DNA of 25,278 bases, from the NCBI GenBank assembly GCA_900555045.1, contig USJW01000070.1, positions 1 to 25,278 of the forward strand, given 5' to 3'. Source of the stretch: an uncultured Clostridium sp. (GTDB lineage: Bacteria; Bacillota; Clostridia; Lachnospirales; Lachnospiraceae). A model generated the notes under the pieces. It did not search any database. It worked only from the letters and a program-made list of their open reading frames with translations, and was not told the origin of the DNA. The position numbers were made by a program, and so were the translations under genes. This document shows positions 1 to 6,554 of this stretch, piece after piece (the first letter of the stretch is position 1; every line of letters starts with the position of its first letter).

Positions 1-28
1 AAAAATACATTTCGACGGCAACAATAAC

Positions 29-57
29 TTGACGAGTGCAGAAATTATGGTTAAAAT
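29..57 (+). promoter_or_regulatory. Putative sigma-A promoter of ppdK
   Basis: A TTGACG -35 element (29-34) is followed after 17 bp by TAAAAT (52-57), placing the start of transcription near 64 and giving a leader of about 88 nt before ppdK. The leader holds a small TGCGA/TCGCA stem around 65-80 that lacks a T-run, so I do not read it as a terminator. Confidence 0.55.
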
Positions 58-151
58 AGAACTGTGCGAGTATTTCGCAGATGCGGTTGTTTTGTAGGGG
101 ATTTTCTCCTGCACTAACATAAACAAATACATTTTAGGAGGAATTGGTAAA

Positions 152-2776
152 ATGGCAAAATGGGTTTACTTATTCAAGGAAGGCAATGCAGCAATGAGGA
201 ACCTCCTTGGAGGAAAAGGTGCTAACCTGGCAGAAATGACTAACTTAGGTCTGCCGATCCCACAGGGATTTACTGTAACAACAGAAGCCTGCACAAATTA
301 CTATGACAATGGCAAAAAGATCAGCCAGGAAATTCAGGGACAGATCTTCGAGGCTATCAATTGGTTAGAGGAAGAGAACGGCAGGATGTTTGGTGATACA
401 GAAAATCCGCTTCTGGTTTCCGTTCGTTCCGGTGCTAGAGCTTCTATGCCGGGTATGATGGATACAATCCTGAATCTGGGTCTGAATGACGTTTCTGTTG
501 AAGGTTTCGCTAAGAAAACCGGGAATGCAAGATTTGCTTACGATTCTTACAGAAGATTTATCCAGATGTTCTCAGATGTTGTTATGGAAGTTCCGAAGTC
601 TTTCTTCGAAAAGATCATTGACGAAGTAAAAGAAGCTAAAGGTGTTAAATTTGACACAGACCTTACAACAGATGATTTAAAAGAACTCGTTAAGAGATTT
701 AAAGCAGTTTATACAGAAGCTATGGGCGGACAGGAATTCCCTCAGGATCCGAAGGTCCAGCTTATGGAAGCTGTTAAGGCCGTGTTCCGTTCATGGGACA
801 ACCCACGTGCTATCGTATACCGCCGTATGAATGATATCCCTGGAGACTGGGGAACAGCTGTTAACGTTCAGACAATGGTATTTGGTAACATGGGTGAGAC
901 ATCAGGAACAGGTGTTGCATTTACACGTAACCCATCCACAGGTGAGAAGGGTATTTATGGCGAATACCTGATCAATGCCCAGGGTGAAGACGTTGTTGCC
1001 GGTGTACGTACACCGCAGCCTATCACAAAACTGGCAGAAGATATGCCGGAATGCTACAAACAGTTCATGAGCCTGGCTATGAAACTGGAAAACCATTACC
1101 GCGATATGCAGGATATGGAATTCACCATCCAGGAAGGTAAACTGTACTTCTTACAGACACGTAACGGAAAGAGAACAGCACCTGCTGCTATCCAGATCGC
1201 CTGTGACCTGGTAGACGAAGGAATGATCACACCGGAAGAAGCAGTTTGCCGTATTGAAGCAAAATCACTTGATCAGTTACTGCATCCTACTTTCAATGCA
1301 GCAGCGCTTAAAGCAGGTGAAGTTATCGGTTCCGCTCTTCCGGCATCTCCGGGAGCAGCAGCCGGTAAAGTTTACTTCACAGCTGATGATGCAAAGAATG
1401 CACATGAAGCAGGCGAGAGAGTAATCCTTGTCCGCCTTGAGACATCTCCTGAAGATATCGAAGGTATGCATGCAGCAGAAGGTATCCTGACAGTCCGCGG
1501 TGGTATGACATCTCATGCAGCCGTAGTTGCACGTGGTATGGGAACATGCTGTGTATCAGGATGCGGAGAGATCAAGATCAGCGAAGAAGATAAAGTATTC
1601 GAACTTGGCGGATATACATTCCACGAGGGAGATTATATCTCACTTGATGGTACAACAGGTAAGATCTACAAAGGTGATATCGCTACAGAAGAAGCAGCTG
1701 TAGGCGGAAACTTCGGACGTATCATGCGCTGGGCTGACCAGTTCCGTAAACTGCAGGTTCGTACAAATGCAGACACACCGGCTGATACAGAGAACGCTGT
1801 TAAACTTGGAGCAGAAGGTATCGGACTTTGCCGTACAGAGCATATGTTCTTCGATCCTGACCGTATTCCGAAGATCCGTAAAATGATTCTTTCTGATTCA
1901 GTAGAAGCCAGGGAAGCAGCATTAAACGAACTGATCCCGTTCCAGAAGGCAGACTTCAAGGCTATGTACAAAGCCCTCAGAGGACGTCCTATGACTGTAC
2001 GTTATCTGGATCCGCCTCTTCATGAGTTCGTTCCTACAGATCCGGAAGATATCAAAGCTCTGGCTGAAGATATGGGACTTACCTACGAAGAAGTACAGGC
2101 TAAATGTGATGACCTTCACGAGTTCAACCCGATGATGGGACATCGTGGATGCCGTCTTGCTGTAACTTATCCGGAAATTGCCAAGATGCAGACAAGAGCT
2201 GTCATCGAAGCAGCTATCGAAGTTAAAGATGAGATGGGATACGATATCGTTCCTGAAATCATGATTCCGTTAGTAGGAGAGAAGAAAGAGCTGAAATTCG
2301 TTAAAGAAGTAGTTATCGCTACTGCAGAAGATGTAATGAGAGAAAAAGGTGAATATATCAACTACCATGTTGGTACAATGATCGAGATTCCTCGTGCAGC
2401 ACTGACAGCAGATGAGATTGCTGAAGAAGCAGAATTCTTCTCATTCGGTACAAATGACCTGACACAGATGACATTCGGATTCTCCCGTGATGATGCCGGA
2501 AAATTCCTGAATTCTTACTATACTAACAAGATCTACGAATCTGATCCATTCGCAAAACTTGATCAGGATGGTGTTGGACAGTTAGTTAAGATGGCAGCTG
2601 AAAAAGGCCGCAAGACAAACCCGAACCTGAAGATGGGTATCTGTGGAGAGCACGGTGGAGATCCTTCATCCGTAGAATTCTGCCACAAGGTAGGATTAAA
2701 CTACGTATCCTGCTCACCGTTCCGTGTGCCGATCGCAAGACTGGCTGCGGCGCAGGCGGCGTTGAACAATAAGTAA
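152..2776 (+). CDS. ppdK: Pyruvate, phosphate dikinase
   Basis: PPDK interconverts pyruvate, ATP and phosphate with phosphoenolpyruvate, AMP and pyrophosphate. In anaerobic clostridia it often works in the glycolytic direction, saving ATP through pyrophosphate. The 874-residue protein is the family's full length. It opens with the nucleotide-binding segment (GGKGANLAEM near residue 21), has the central phosphohistidine motif GGMTSHAAVVARG with the swivelling His at residue 455, and ends with the PEP/pyruvate barrel containing GICGEHGGDP with Cys831. Both residue numbers match the Clostridium symbiosum enzyme. The start is fixed by AGGAGGA at 136-142, nine bases upstream. The gene has its own promoter and no close downstream partner; the nearest terminator is the shared hairpin at 2874-2906. 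Third codon positions are A/T-rich compared with genes further right, as expected for a highly expressed gene. Confidence 0.98.
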   Translation: MAKWVYLFKEGNAAMRNLLGGKGANLAEMTNLGLPIPQGFTVTTEACTNYYDNGKKISQEIQGQIFEAINWLEEENGRMFGDTENPLLVSVRSGARASMPGMMDTILNLGLNDVSVEGFAKKTGNARFAYDSYRRFIQMFSDVVMEVPKSFFEKIIDEVKEAKGVKFDTDLTTDDLKELVKRFKAVYTEAMGGQEFPQDPKVQLMEAVKAVFRSWDNPRAIVYRRMNDIPGDWGTAVNVQTMVFGNMGETSGTGVAFTRNPSTGEKGIYGEYLINAQGEDVVAGVRTPQPITKLAEDMPECYKQFMSLAMKLENHYRDMQDMEFTIQEGKLYFLQTRNGKRTAPAAIQIACDLVDEGMITPEEAVCRIEAKSLDQLLHPTFNAAALKAGEVIGSALPASPGAAAGKVYFTADDAKNAHEAGERVILVRLETSPEDIEGMHAAEGILTVRGGMTSHAAVVARGMGTCCVSGCGEIKISEEDKVFELGGYTFHEGDYISLDGTTGKIYKGDIATEEAAVGGNFGRIMRWADQFRKLQVRTNADTPADTENAVKLGAEGIGLCRTEHMFFDPDRIPKIRKMILSDSVEAREAALNELIPFQKADFKAMYKALRGRPMTVRYLDPPLHEFVPTDPEDIKALAEDMGLTYEEVQAKCDDLHEFNPMMGHRGCRLAVTYPEIAKMQTRAVIEAAIEVKDEMGYDIVPEIMIPLVGEKKELKFVKEVVIATAEDVMREKGEYINYHVGTMIEIPRAALTADEIAEEAEFFSFGTNDLTQMTFGFSRDDAGKFLNSYYTNKIYESDPFAKLDQDGVGQLVKMAAEKGRKTNPNLKMGICGEHGGDPSSVEFCHKVGLNYVSCSPFRVPIARLAAAQAALNNK

Positions 2777-2801
2777 GCATTTTGTTGATTAAAAACTACA
2801 C

Positions 2802-2830
2802 TTGATTTTACAGGTAGTGTTTGCTATAAT
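2802..2830 (+). promoter_or_regulatory. Promoter of a short convergent RNA
   Basis: TTGATT (2802-2807), a 17-bp spacer and a consensus TATAAT (2825-2830) preceded by TG (extended -10). No coding region follows on this strand: the transcript would start near 2837 and meet a strong terminator about 70 nt later. A strong promoter followed by such a short untranslated unit is typical of a small regulatory RNA. Confidence 0.7.
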
Positions 2831-2836
2831 GTAAAC

Positions 2837-2906
2837 AGGCAAAAGAGATTATATCTATATGTAAGCACAAAGCGAAAACCCCAGGAGTACCAGTCCTGGG
2901 GTTTTC
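2837..2906 (+). ncRNA. Candidate antitoxin RNA, convergent to the small peptide gene
   Basis: The unit is bounded by the extended -10 promoter at 2825-2830 and the hairpin terminator at 2874-2906, predicting an RNA of about 70 nt with no open reading frame. It runs towards the minus-strand peptide mRNA and shares its terminator, so the two 3' ends are perfectly complementary. A second contact is visible: TATGTAAGCAC (2858-2868) recurs with 2 differences as TATGTATACAC at 3007-3017, which lies directly upstream of the peptide start codon. Because the two RNAs run in opposite directions, this direct repeat lets the RNA base-pair (one G-U, one mismatch) across the start region of the toxin mRNA. 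This is the layout of par/Fst type I systems. RNA ends are predictions. Confidence 0.55.
2874..2906. terminator. Bidirectional intrinsic terminator
   Basis: A perfect 13-bp stem (2874-2886 with 2894-2906) around a 7-nt loop. Each arm begins or ends in GAAAA/TTTTC, so a U-run follows the GC core whichever strand is transcribed. It ends the short plus-strand RNA and the minus-strand peptide mRNA, and is also the first terminator met by ppdK transcripts. Confidence 0.8.
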
Positions 2907-2925
2907 ATTAGGCTAATTGTCGCGG

Positions 2926-3006
2926 TTATCTCCTATCTAGCCATTTGCAAATGAAGTAGGCAACAACACTTGCTATGATAGAGAGAATAAAAGAGAGTAA
3001 TTCCAT
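2926..3006 (-). CDS. 26-residue hydrophobic peptide, Fst-like type I toxin candidate
   Basis: The minus strand encodes a 26-residue peptide starting MELLSFILS and ending FICKWLDRR. It has one membrane-spanning segment (about residues 3-19) followed by a short tail with Cys, Lys, Trp and basic residues. That is the architecture of Fst/Ldr-type membrane toxins. The sequence motif ICKWLD is, from memory, common in unannotated tiny clostridial proteins. The start follows a strong purine-rich site (AGGAAGGGGG) about 10 nt upstream. A minus-strand promoter lies at 3057-3065 and a shared terminator at 2874-2906, giving an mRNA of roughly 175 nt. A convergent small RNA with repeats matching the start region sits opposite. 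Toxicity is inferred from size, topology and context; a regulatory membrane peptide is the alternative. Confidence 0.65.
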   Translation of the reverse strand: MELLSFILSIIASVVAYFICKWLDRR

Positions 3007-3017
3007 TATGTATACAC
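3007..3017. repeat. Direct repeat of 2858-2868 at the toxin start region
   Basis: TATGTATACAC matches TATGTAAGCAC (2858-2868) at 9 of 11 positions, same orientation. In one transcript it lies within the small RNA, in the other (minus strand) it covers the last 11 nt before the start codon, so the two RNAs can pair here. Similar direct repeats mediate RNA contact in the par locus of pAD1. Confidence 0.5.
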
Positions 3018-3056
3018 CCCCTTCCTGTTGCCAGTATAGGGTGCGACAACAAATAT

Positions 3057-3065
3057 AGTATAACA
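3057..3065 (-). promoter_or_regulatory. Extended -10 promoter of the small peptide gene
   Basis: Read on the minus strand, TG-T-TATACT forms an extended -10 element about 50 nt upstream of the peptide start codon. The -35 region (CGCACA at 17 bp) is poor, which the TG extension can compensate. The start of transcription would be near 3050. Confidence 0.45.
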
Positions 3066-3105
3066 TGAATTATGTAGAATGTGCGAGCGAGTTTTTAAAG
3101 TAAAA

Positions 3106-3146
3106 AAAGACGGCCTATTTGACATTTTGTCGGATAGGCCGTCTTT
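3106..3146 (-). terminator. Intrinsic terminator of the PrpR-like regulator gene
   Basis: A perfect 13-bp stem pairs 3106-3118 with 3134-3146, and the intervening bases contain a further GACA/TGTC pair. On the minus strand the stem runs into seven or more T residues. It lies about 125 bp beyond the stop codon of the regulator gene. Confidence 0.85.
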
Positions 3147-3270
3147 CCCGTCAAAGGCGTGGATCCCGCCGCATCTGGCGGGCCCATTTTCGCAGCGCCC
3201 TTTGCCGATTTTCGCGAGGACGTTGGACTTAACAGTGATGGAGCCGCCTGCGTTGGCCGCTGCGGAGTGT
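3147..3270. other. Gap between regulator stop and its terminator
   Basis: This 124-bp stretch has no recognised gene. It contains a GC hairpin CCCGCC/GGCGGG (3167-3184). On the minus strand a reading frame stays open from here through the terminator, with the peptide text GLSDKMSNRPSF where the terminator is. It lacks a convincing start and ribosome binding site, so I treat it as non-coding, possibly a dispersed terminator-associated repeat. Confidence 0.3.
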
Positions 3271-5040
3271 TTACTCCTTCGAGTACCTCCAGAGGGTTGT
3301 TCTGCTGATCCCCAGTTTCTTGGCCACCGCCGACTGATTTCCTTTCATGCGGACCAGCTCGCGGTTTATAATGTCCCGGTTGATCTCGTACAGCGTGCGG
3401 TCTAAGTCGATAGAATCGGCGCCCTTTTCGGCGCCGAAGGCATGCTTCTCCTCGTCCAGCAGGCGGCTGGTGTCGAGACGGCTGATGTAGGAGGTGTCCG
3501 TAATGGCGGTGAGCTCGTCCAGGACGCGCTTCAGCTGGATGTAATTGCAGGGCCAGTCGTAGTCCTGAAGGAGCTCCAGGGCGCCGGGCTCAAAACCGAG
3601 GATCTGTTTGCCAAGCTCCACGTTTTTGCGCGCCATGTAAAGGCTGGCCAGCATGGGAAACTCGGCTTTGCATTCCCGGAGGGAGGGCAGGCGGATTTTG
3701 GAGCAGGAGAACAGGTTGATGAACCGCAGGATCCGCTCCGGCAGCCGGCCATTCCGCTCGGAAACGCAGGTTGCGATAAAACGGTTGCGCTGGTGCAGGT
3801 TTTGGTCCAACAGGACAAACTCCAGCTGGCGGTATTTGCTCTCCGGTAGGCGGTCCAGGTTTTTAAAGTAGTAGGTCTGGCTGGTCTCGGTGAACGGCGA
3901 GTTGGCGCTGTTGACCAGGAAGGCCCAGCTCTTGTCATTGATCAGCTCACAGTCCACCATGATGAAGGAATTGTTGCAGAGCAGGCTGTGAATATAGAGG
4001 TAGCGGGCGATTTGATCCTTTCCGCAGCCCTCCTCGCCGGTTATGATCACGGGCTGGGCGGTGTTCGACAGGGCGTTTATCTTCTCCTCCATCATTCCCA
4101 GGGCGCCGGAGGCACCGTAGAAGCTGTTGTAATAGTAGGACTCCGCCTGCTTTTTGTTGGAGAAAAAGAGTCCCTGACGGCCGACTCCCGTGGGCATCTT
4201 CCCCTCCTGAACCCGGAACAGCGCATAGCGGTGGTCGCCCAGCTCAATCCAGCTTCCGCTTATCTCGTAAAGGGTGTTTTTGATGGCCTGGACTCTCTGG
4301 AAGCCCTCGGGCGGCATCGTCTTTAAGTCCGGCTGCAGTGTCTCCACTGCGTTTCCGCGCTCTCCATTCCAGCTGGAGAAGCACAGCGATCCCTCGGCGT
4401 CAAAGAGGAGCAGGGATTCCTTCTCATCCGACAGAATTTTTTCGTACAGCGTTTTCCGCTCACGCATGTACGCATACCCATGGCTCATCTCTACGGCCTG
4501 GTCAAAGGCCGTCTCCACGCTCTCGTCCCCGGAGAGGACAAGGATGCTGGAAAGTCCGATTTTCTTCGCGTAATCTTCGCCGACTGTGCCGCAGATCACC
4601 ATGGAGAAGCCTCGCAGCTTTAGATCTTTTATGGCGTCCTCGGCGTCCTCCTCGTGATAGATGGTCACAATTTCGATATCCTTCTGCAGCAGATCACAGA
4701 GAATCCGCGCTTTCTGGGTGATTCCCGGAAAACCCAGCACCGCATACCGGTAGGGATAGTTTTCCGCCAGCTTGATCGCCCGGAGGATGTCGTATGCTGA
4801 AAAGTCCACGGAGATCACCGGAATGTGTACAGCCTGCTTGATCAGGCGGGCGGTGGCCCCCCTGGAGACAATCACATCGTAGTTTTCATTTTGATGGAAT
4901 TTGGCAATGTCGACGCCCTCCTTCATTTTCCCCAGATAGATGTCGACGGACAGATCTCTTCTGCTCCCGGCGATCTTGACCATCGCTGTCCGAAGCGCCT
5001 CGTAGGGCGCAATCCCCAATATTTTAGTTGTCTTTTCCAT
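3271..5040 (-). CDS. PrpR-N / degenerate sigma-54 AAA+ / Fis-type HTH regulator
   Basis: A 589-residue transcription factor. Residues ~1-190 fit the PrpR N-terminal sensor fold (starting with a short GIAPYEAL strand, then VIVSRGATA, IPVISVDFSAYDILRAI and VLGFPG), which binds small organic acids in PrpR. Residues ~310-520 are an AAA+ domain with Walker A GEEGCGKD at 335-342. The loop that normally reads GAFTGA and contacts sigma-54 is replaced by NSPFTET, and the Walker B acidic pair is eroded (FKNLDRLPES), so sigma-54 activation is unlikely. The C-terminus (~550-587) is a Fis-type helix-turn-helix (KGNQSAVAKKLGISRTTLWRY). The start at 5040 is preferred over an upstream TTG frame because AGGAGAAGGG precedes it. 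It diverges from the larA-hydrolase pair, which it probably controls together with itself. Confidence 0.85.
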   Translation of the reverse strand: MEKTTKILGIAPYEALRTAMVKIAGSRRDLSVDIYLGKMKEGVDIAKFHQNENYDVIVSRGATARLIKQAVHIPVISVDFSAYDILRAIKLAENYPYRYAVLGFPGITQKARILCDLLQKDIEIVTIYHEEDAEDAIKDLKLRGFSMVICGTVGEDYAKKIGLSSILVLSGDESVETAFDQAVEMSHGYAYMRERKTLYEKILSDEKESLLLFDAEGSLCFSSWNGERGNAVETLQPDLKTMPPEGFQRVQAIKNTLYEISGSWIELGDHRYALFRVQEGKMPTGVGRQGLFFSNKKQAESYYYNSFYGASGALGMMEEKINALSNTAQPVIITGEEGCGKDQIARYLYIHSLLCNNSFIMVDCELINDKSWAFLVNSANSPFTETSQTYYFKNLDRLPESKYRQLEFVLLDQNLHQRNRFIATCVSERNGRLPERILRFINLFSCSKIRLPSLRECKAEFPMLASLYMARKNVELGKQILGFEPGALELLQDYDWPCNYIQLKRVLDELTAITDTSYISRLDTSRLLDEEKHAFGAEKGADSIDLDRTLYEINRDIINRELVRMKGNQSAVAKKLGISRTTLWRYSKE

Positions 5041-5059
5041 AACCCTTCTCCTGTCTTTA

Positions 5060-5076
5060 ACACTTGAAACAAGTGT
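5060..5076. promoter_or_regulatory. Perfect inverted repeat, candidate operator
   Basis: ACACTTG-AAA-CAAGTGT is a perfect 7+3+7 dyad 20 bp upstream of the regulator start codon, in the divergent control region. Its size and symmetry suit a dimeric Fis-type HTH. Position within the regulator's own leader suggests autoregulation. Confidence 0.45.
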
Positions 5077-5103
5077 AACATATTGCAACAAAAATATCGA
5101 TAG

Positions 5104-5200
5104 CTTTTGTAAAATGTTTCAAAAGATAACACATATAAAGTTGATAGAACGTTAAAAATTCGCTAAAATTTCTATGAAAAGTTACATATTAAAATGTTTC
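5104..5200. promoter_or_regulatory. Repeated and inverted motifs in the divergent control region
   Basis: An 11-bp direct repeat TAAAATGTTTC occurs at 5110-5120 and 5190-5200, flanking the larA promoter. The first copy lies inside a CTTTTG (5104-5109) / CAAAAG (5120-5125) inverted repeat. These are further candidate sites for the divergent regulator. AT-rich composition makes chance repeats more likely here than elsewhere. Confidence 0.3.
5141..5169 (+). promoter_or_regulatory. Sigma-A promoter of larA-family gene
   Basis: TTGATA (5141-5146), 17 bp, TAAAAT (5164-5169); start of transcription near 5176, about 45 nt before the ATG. No GG-N10-GC sigma-54 element is visible, in line with the missing GAFTGA loop in the divergent regulator. 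Confidence 0.5.
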
Positions 5201-5220
5201 TGCATTTTAGAGGAGGGAGT

Positions 5221-6522
5221 ATGAAAACATTTGATTTGGCTTACGGAAGGGGAACGATTCCGCTCACGCTCCCGGAACACCGGATAAGGGCTGTTTTGGA
5301 ATCCCGTCTTCACACGTATCAACCCGAATTGGGGGAGGAGAAGTTGGTGAGGGCGGCGCTTAAGCGGCCGGAGGGTTCGCCAGGGCTGTGCCAGCTGGCG
5401 AGGGGAAAGAAGAAGGTGGTGATCATCGCCAGCGACCACACACGCCCTGTGCCCAGCAGGTACATTATCCCGGCCATGCTGGACGAGATACGAAAAGGCA
5501 ACCCGGATGCGGATATTACCATTTTGATTGCCACCGGCTGTCACCGGGCGCCCACAGAGGAGGAGCTGGTGCTTAAGTTTGGCGAGGAGATTGTGAGGCG
5601 TGAGAAGATCGTGGTTCACAGCTGCGAGGACGCGGGTGATTTCGTCTCGCTGGGCGCGCTTCCCTCGGGCGGAGAGCTGATCTTAAACCGTATGGCGGTG
5701 GAGGCGGATCTGCTGTGCGCGGAGGGGTTCATTGAGCCCCATTTCTTCGCCGGATTTTCCGGGGGCCGCAAAAGCGTGCTGCCTGGAGTGGCCGCCAGGA
5801 AGACGGTTCTGGCGAACCATTGCTCCGCCTTCATTGACAGCCCCTTCTCGCGGACCGGCATCATCGACGGCAACCCCATTCACCGGGACATGATCTATGC
5901 GGCGAAGAAGGCGGGCCTGGCATTTATCGTGAATGTGGTGATTAACCAGAAAAAGGAAATCATTTATGCGGTGGCCGGTGACTGCGACGAAGCCCACAAA
6001 AAGGGCGTGCGCTTTCTGAATGATTGGTGCCGGACAGCTGCCGTACCCGCTGATATAGTGATATCCACAAACGGGGGTTATCCACTGGATCAGAATATTT
6101 ACCAGGCGGTGAAGGGAATGACGGCCGCGGAGGCCACGGTAAATGAAGGGGGAGTCATCATCATGGTGGCAAAGTCGGAGGACGGCCATGGGGGTCAGGC
6201 GTTCTACGAGACCTTCCGGGACGAACCGGATGAGAACCGCCTGATGGAGCGCTTTTTGGCCACACCGGTGGACGGCACAATCCCGGACCAGTGGCAGTCG
6301 CAGATCTTTGCGAGAGTGCTGAGGCGGGCCAGAATCATTTTCGTGTCGTCGGCTCCGGCTAAGATGGTGAAGGAACTTCACATGATACCGGCGGCCTCGA
6401 TGGAGGAGGCGCTTGAGAAAGCGGACCGCCTTCTGGGAAAGCCGGATGCAGGGATCACCGTGATAATGGACGGGGTATCCGTCATAGTGACCGCGCCGGA
6501 GTGCGCGGGCGGAGAGGTATGA
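5221..6522 (+). CDS. larA: LarA-family nickel-dependent lactate (2-hydroxyacid) racemase
   Basis: LarA enzymes racemise lactate or other 2-hydroxy acids by hydride transfer using a nickel-pincer nucleotide. This 433-residue protein is full length and carries SDHTRP (71-76), ATGCH with His108, EPHFFAGFSGGRKS with His174 and Lys184, and NH with His200. These equal the catalytic histidines, the cofactor-attaching lysine and the nickel ligand of Lactobacillus plantarum LarA, at the same numbers. ATG 5221 is chosen because GAGGAGGG lies just upstream; an in-frame ATG at 5194 lacks one. The cofactor-making genes larB, larC and larE are not in the window, so the cofactor must come from elsewhere. 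Substrate is uncertain: many LarA homologues act on hydroxy acids other than lactate. It is followed 32 bp later by a membrane hydrolase, probably in one operon. Confidence 0.88.
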   Translation: MKTFDLAYGRGTIPLTLPEHRIRAVLESRLHTYQPELGEEKLVRAALKRPEGSPGLCQLARGKKKVVIIASDHTRPVPSRYIIPAMLDEIRKGNPDADITILIATGCHRAPTEEELVLKFGEEIVRREKIVVHSCEDAGDFVSLGALPSGGELILNRMAVEADLLCAEGFIEPHFFAGFSGGRKSVLPGVAARKTVLANHCSAFIDSPFSRTGIIDGNPIHRDMIYAAKKAGLAFIVNVVINQKKEIIYAVAGDCDEAHKKGVRFLNDWCRTAAVPADIVISTNGGYPLDQNIYQAVKGMTAAEATVNEGGVIIMVAKSEDGHGGQAFYETFRDEPDENRLMERFLATPVDGTIPDQWQSQIFARVLRRARIIFVSSAPAKMVKELHMIPAASMEEALEKADRLLGKPDAGITVIMDGVSVIVTAPECAGGEV

Positions 6523-6554
6523 ACGTTTACTTAAAGAAAGGGTAGGTATTTCAG

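Noticed and set aside
62..72. CTGTGCGAGTA in the ppdK leader is identical to 11 bases of CRISPR repeats 2 and 4.
   Set aside because: A single 11-base match without the rest of the repeat is compatible with chance in 25 kb, and there is no spacer-sized neighbour repeat.
100..142. TCTCCT in the ppdK leader could pair with the AGGAGGA ribosome binding site.
   Set aside because: Only five to six base pairs, no conserved riboswitch core, and no alternative structure that I could support.
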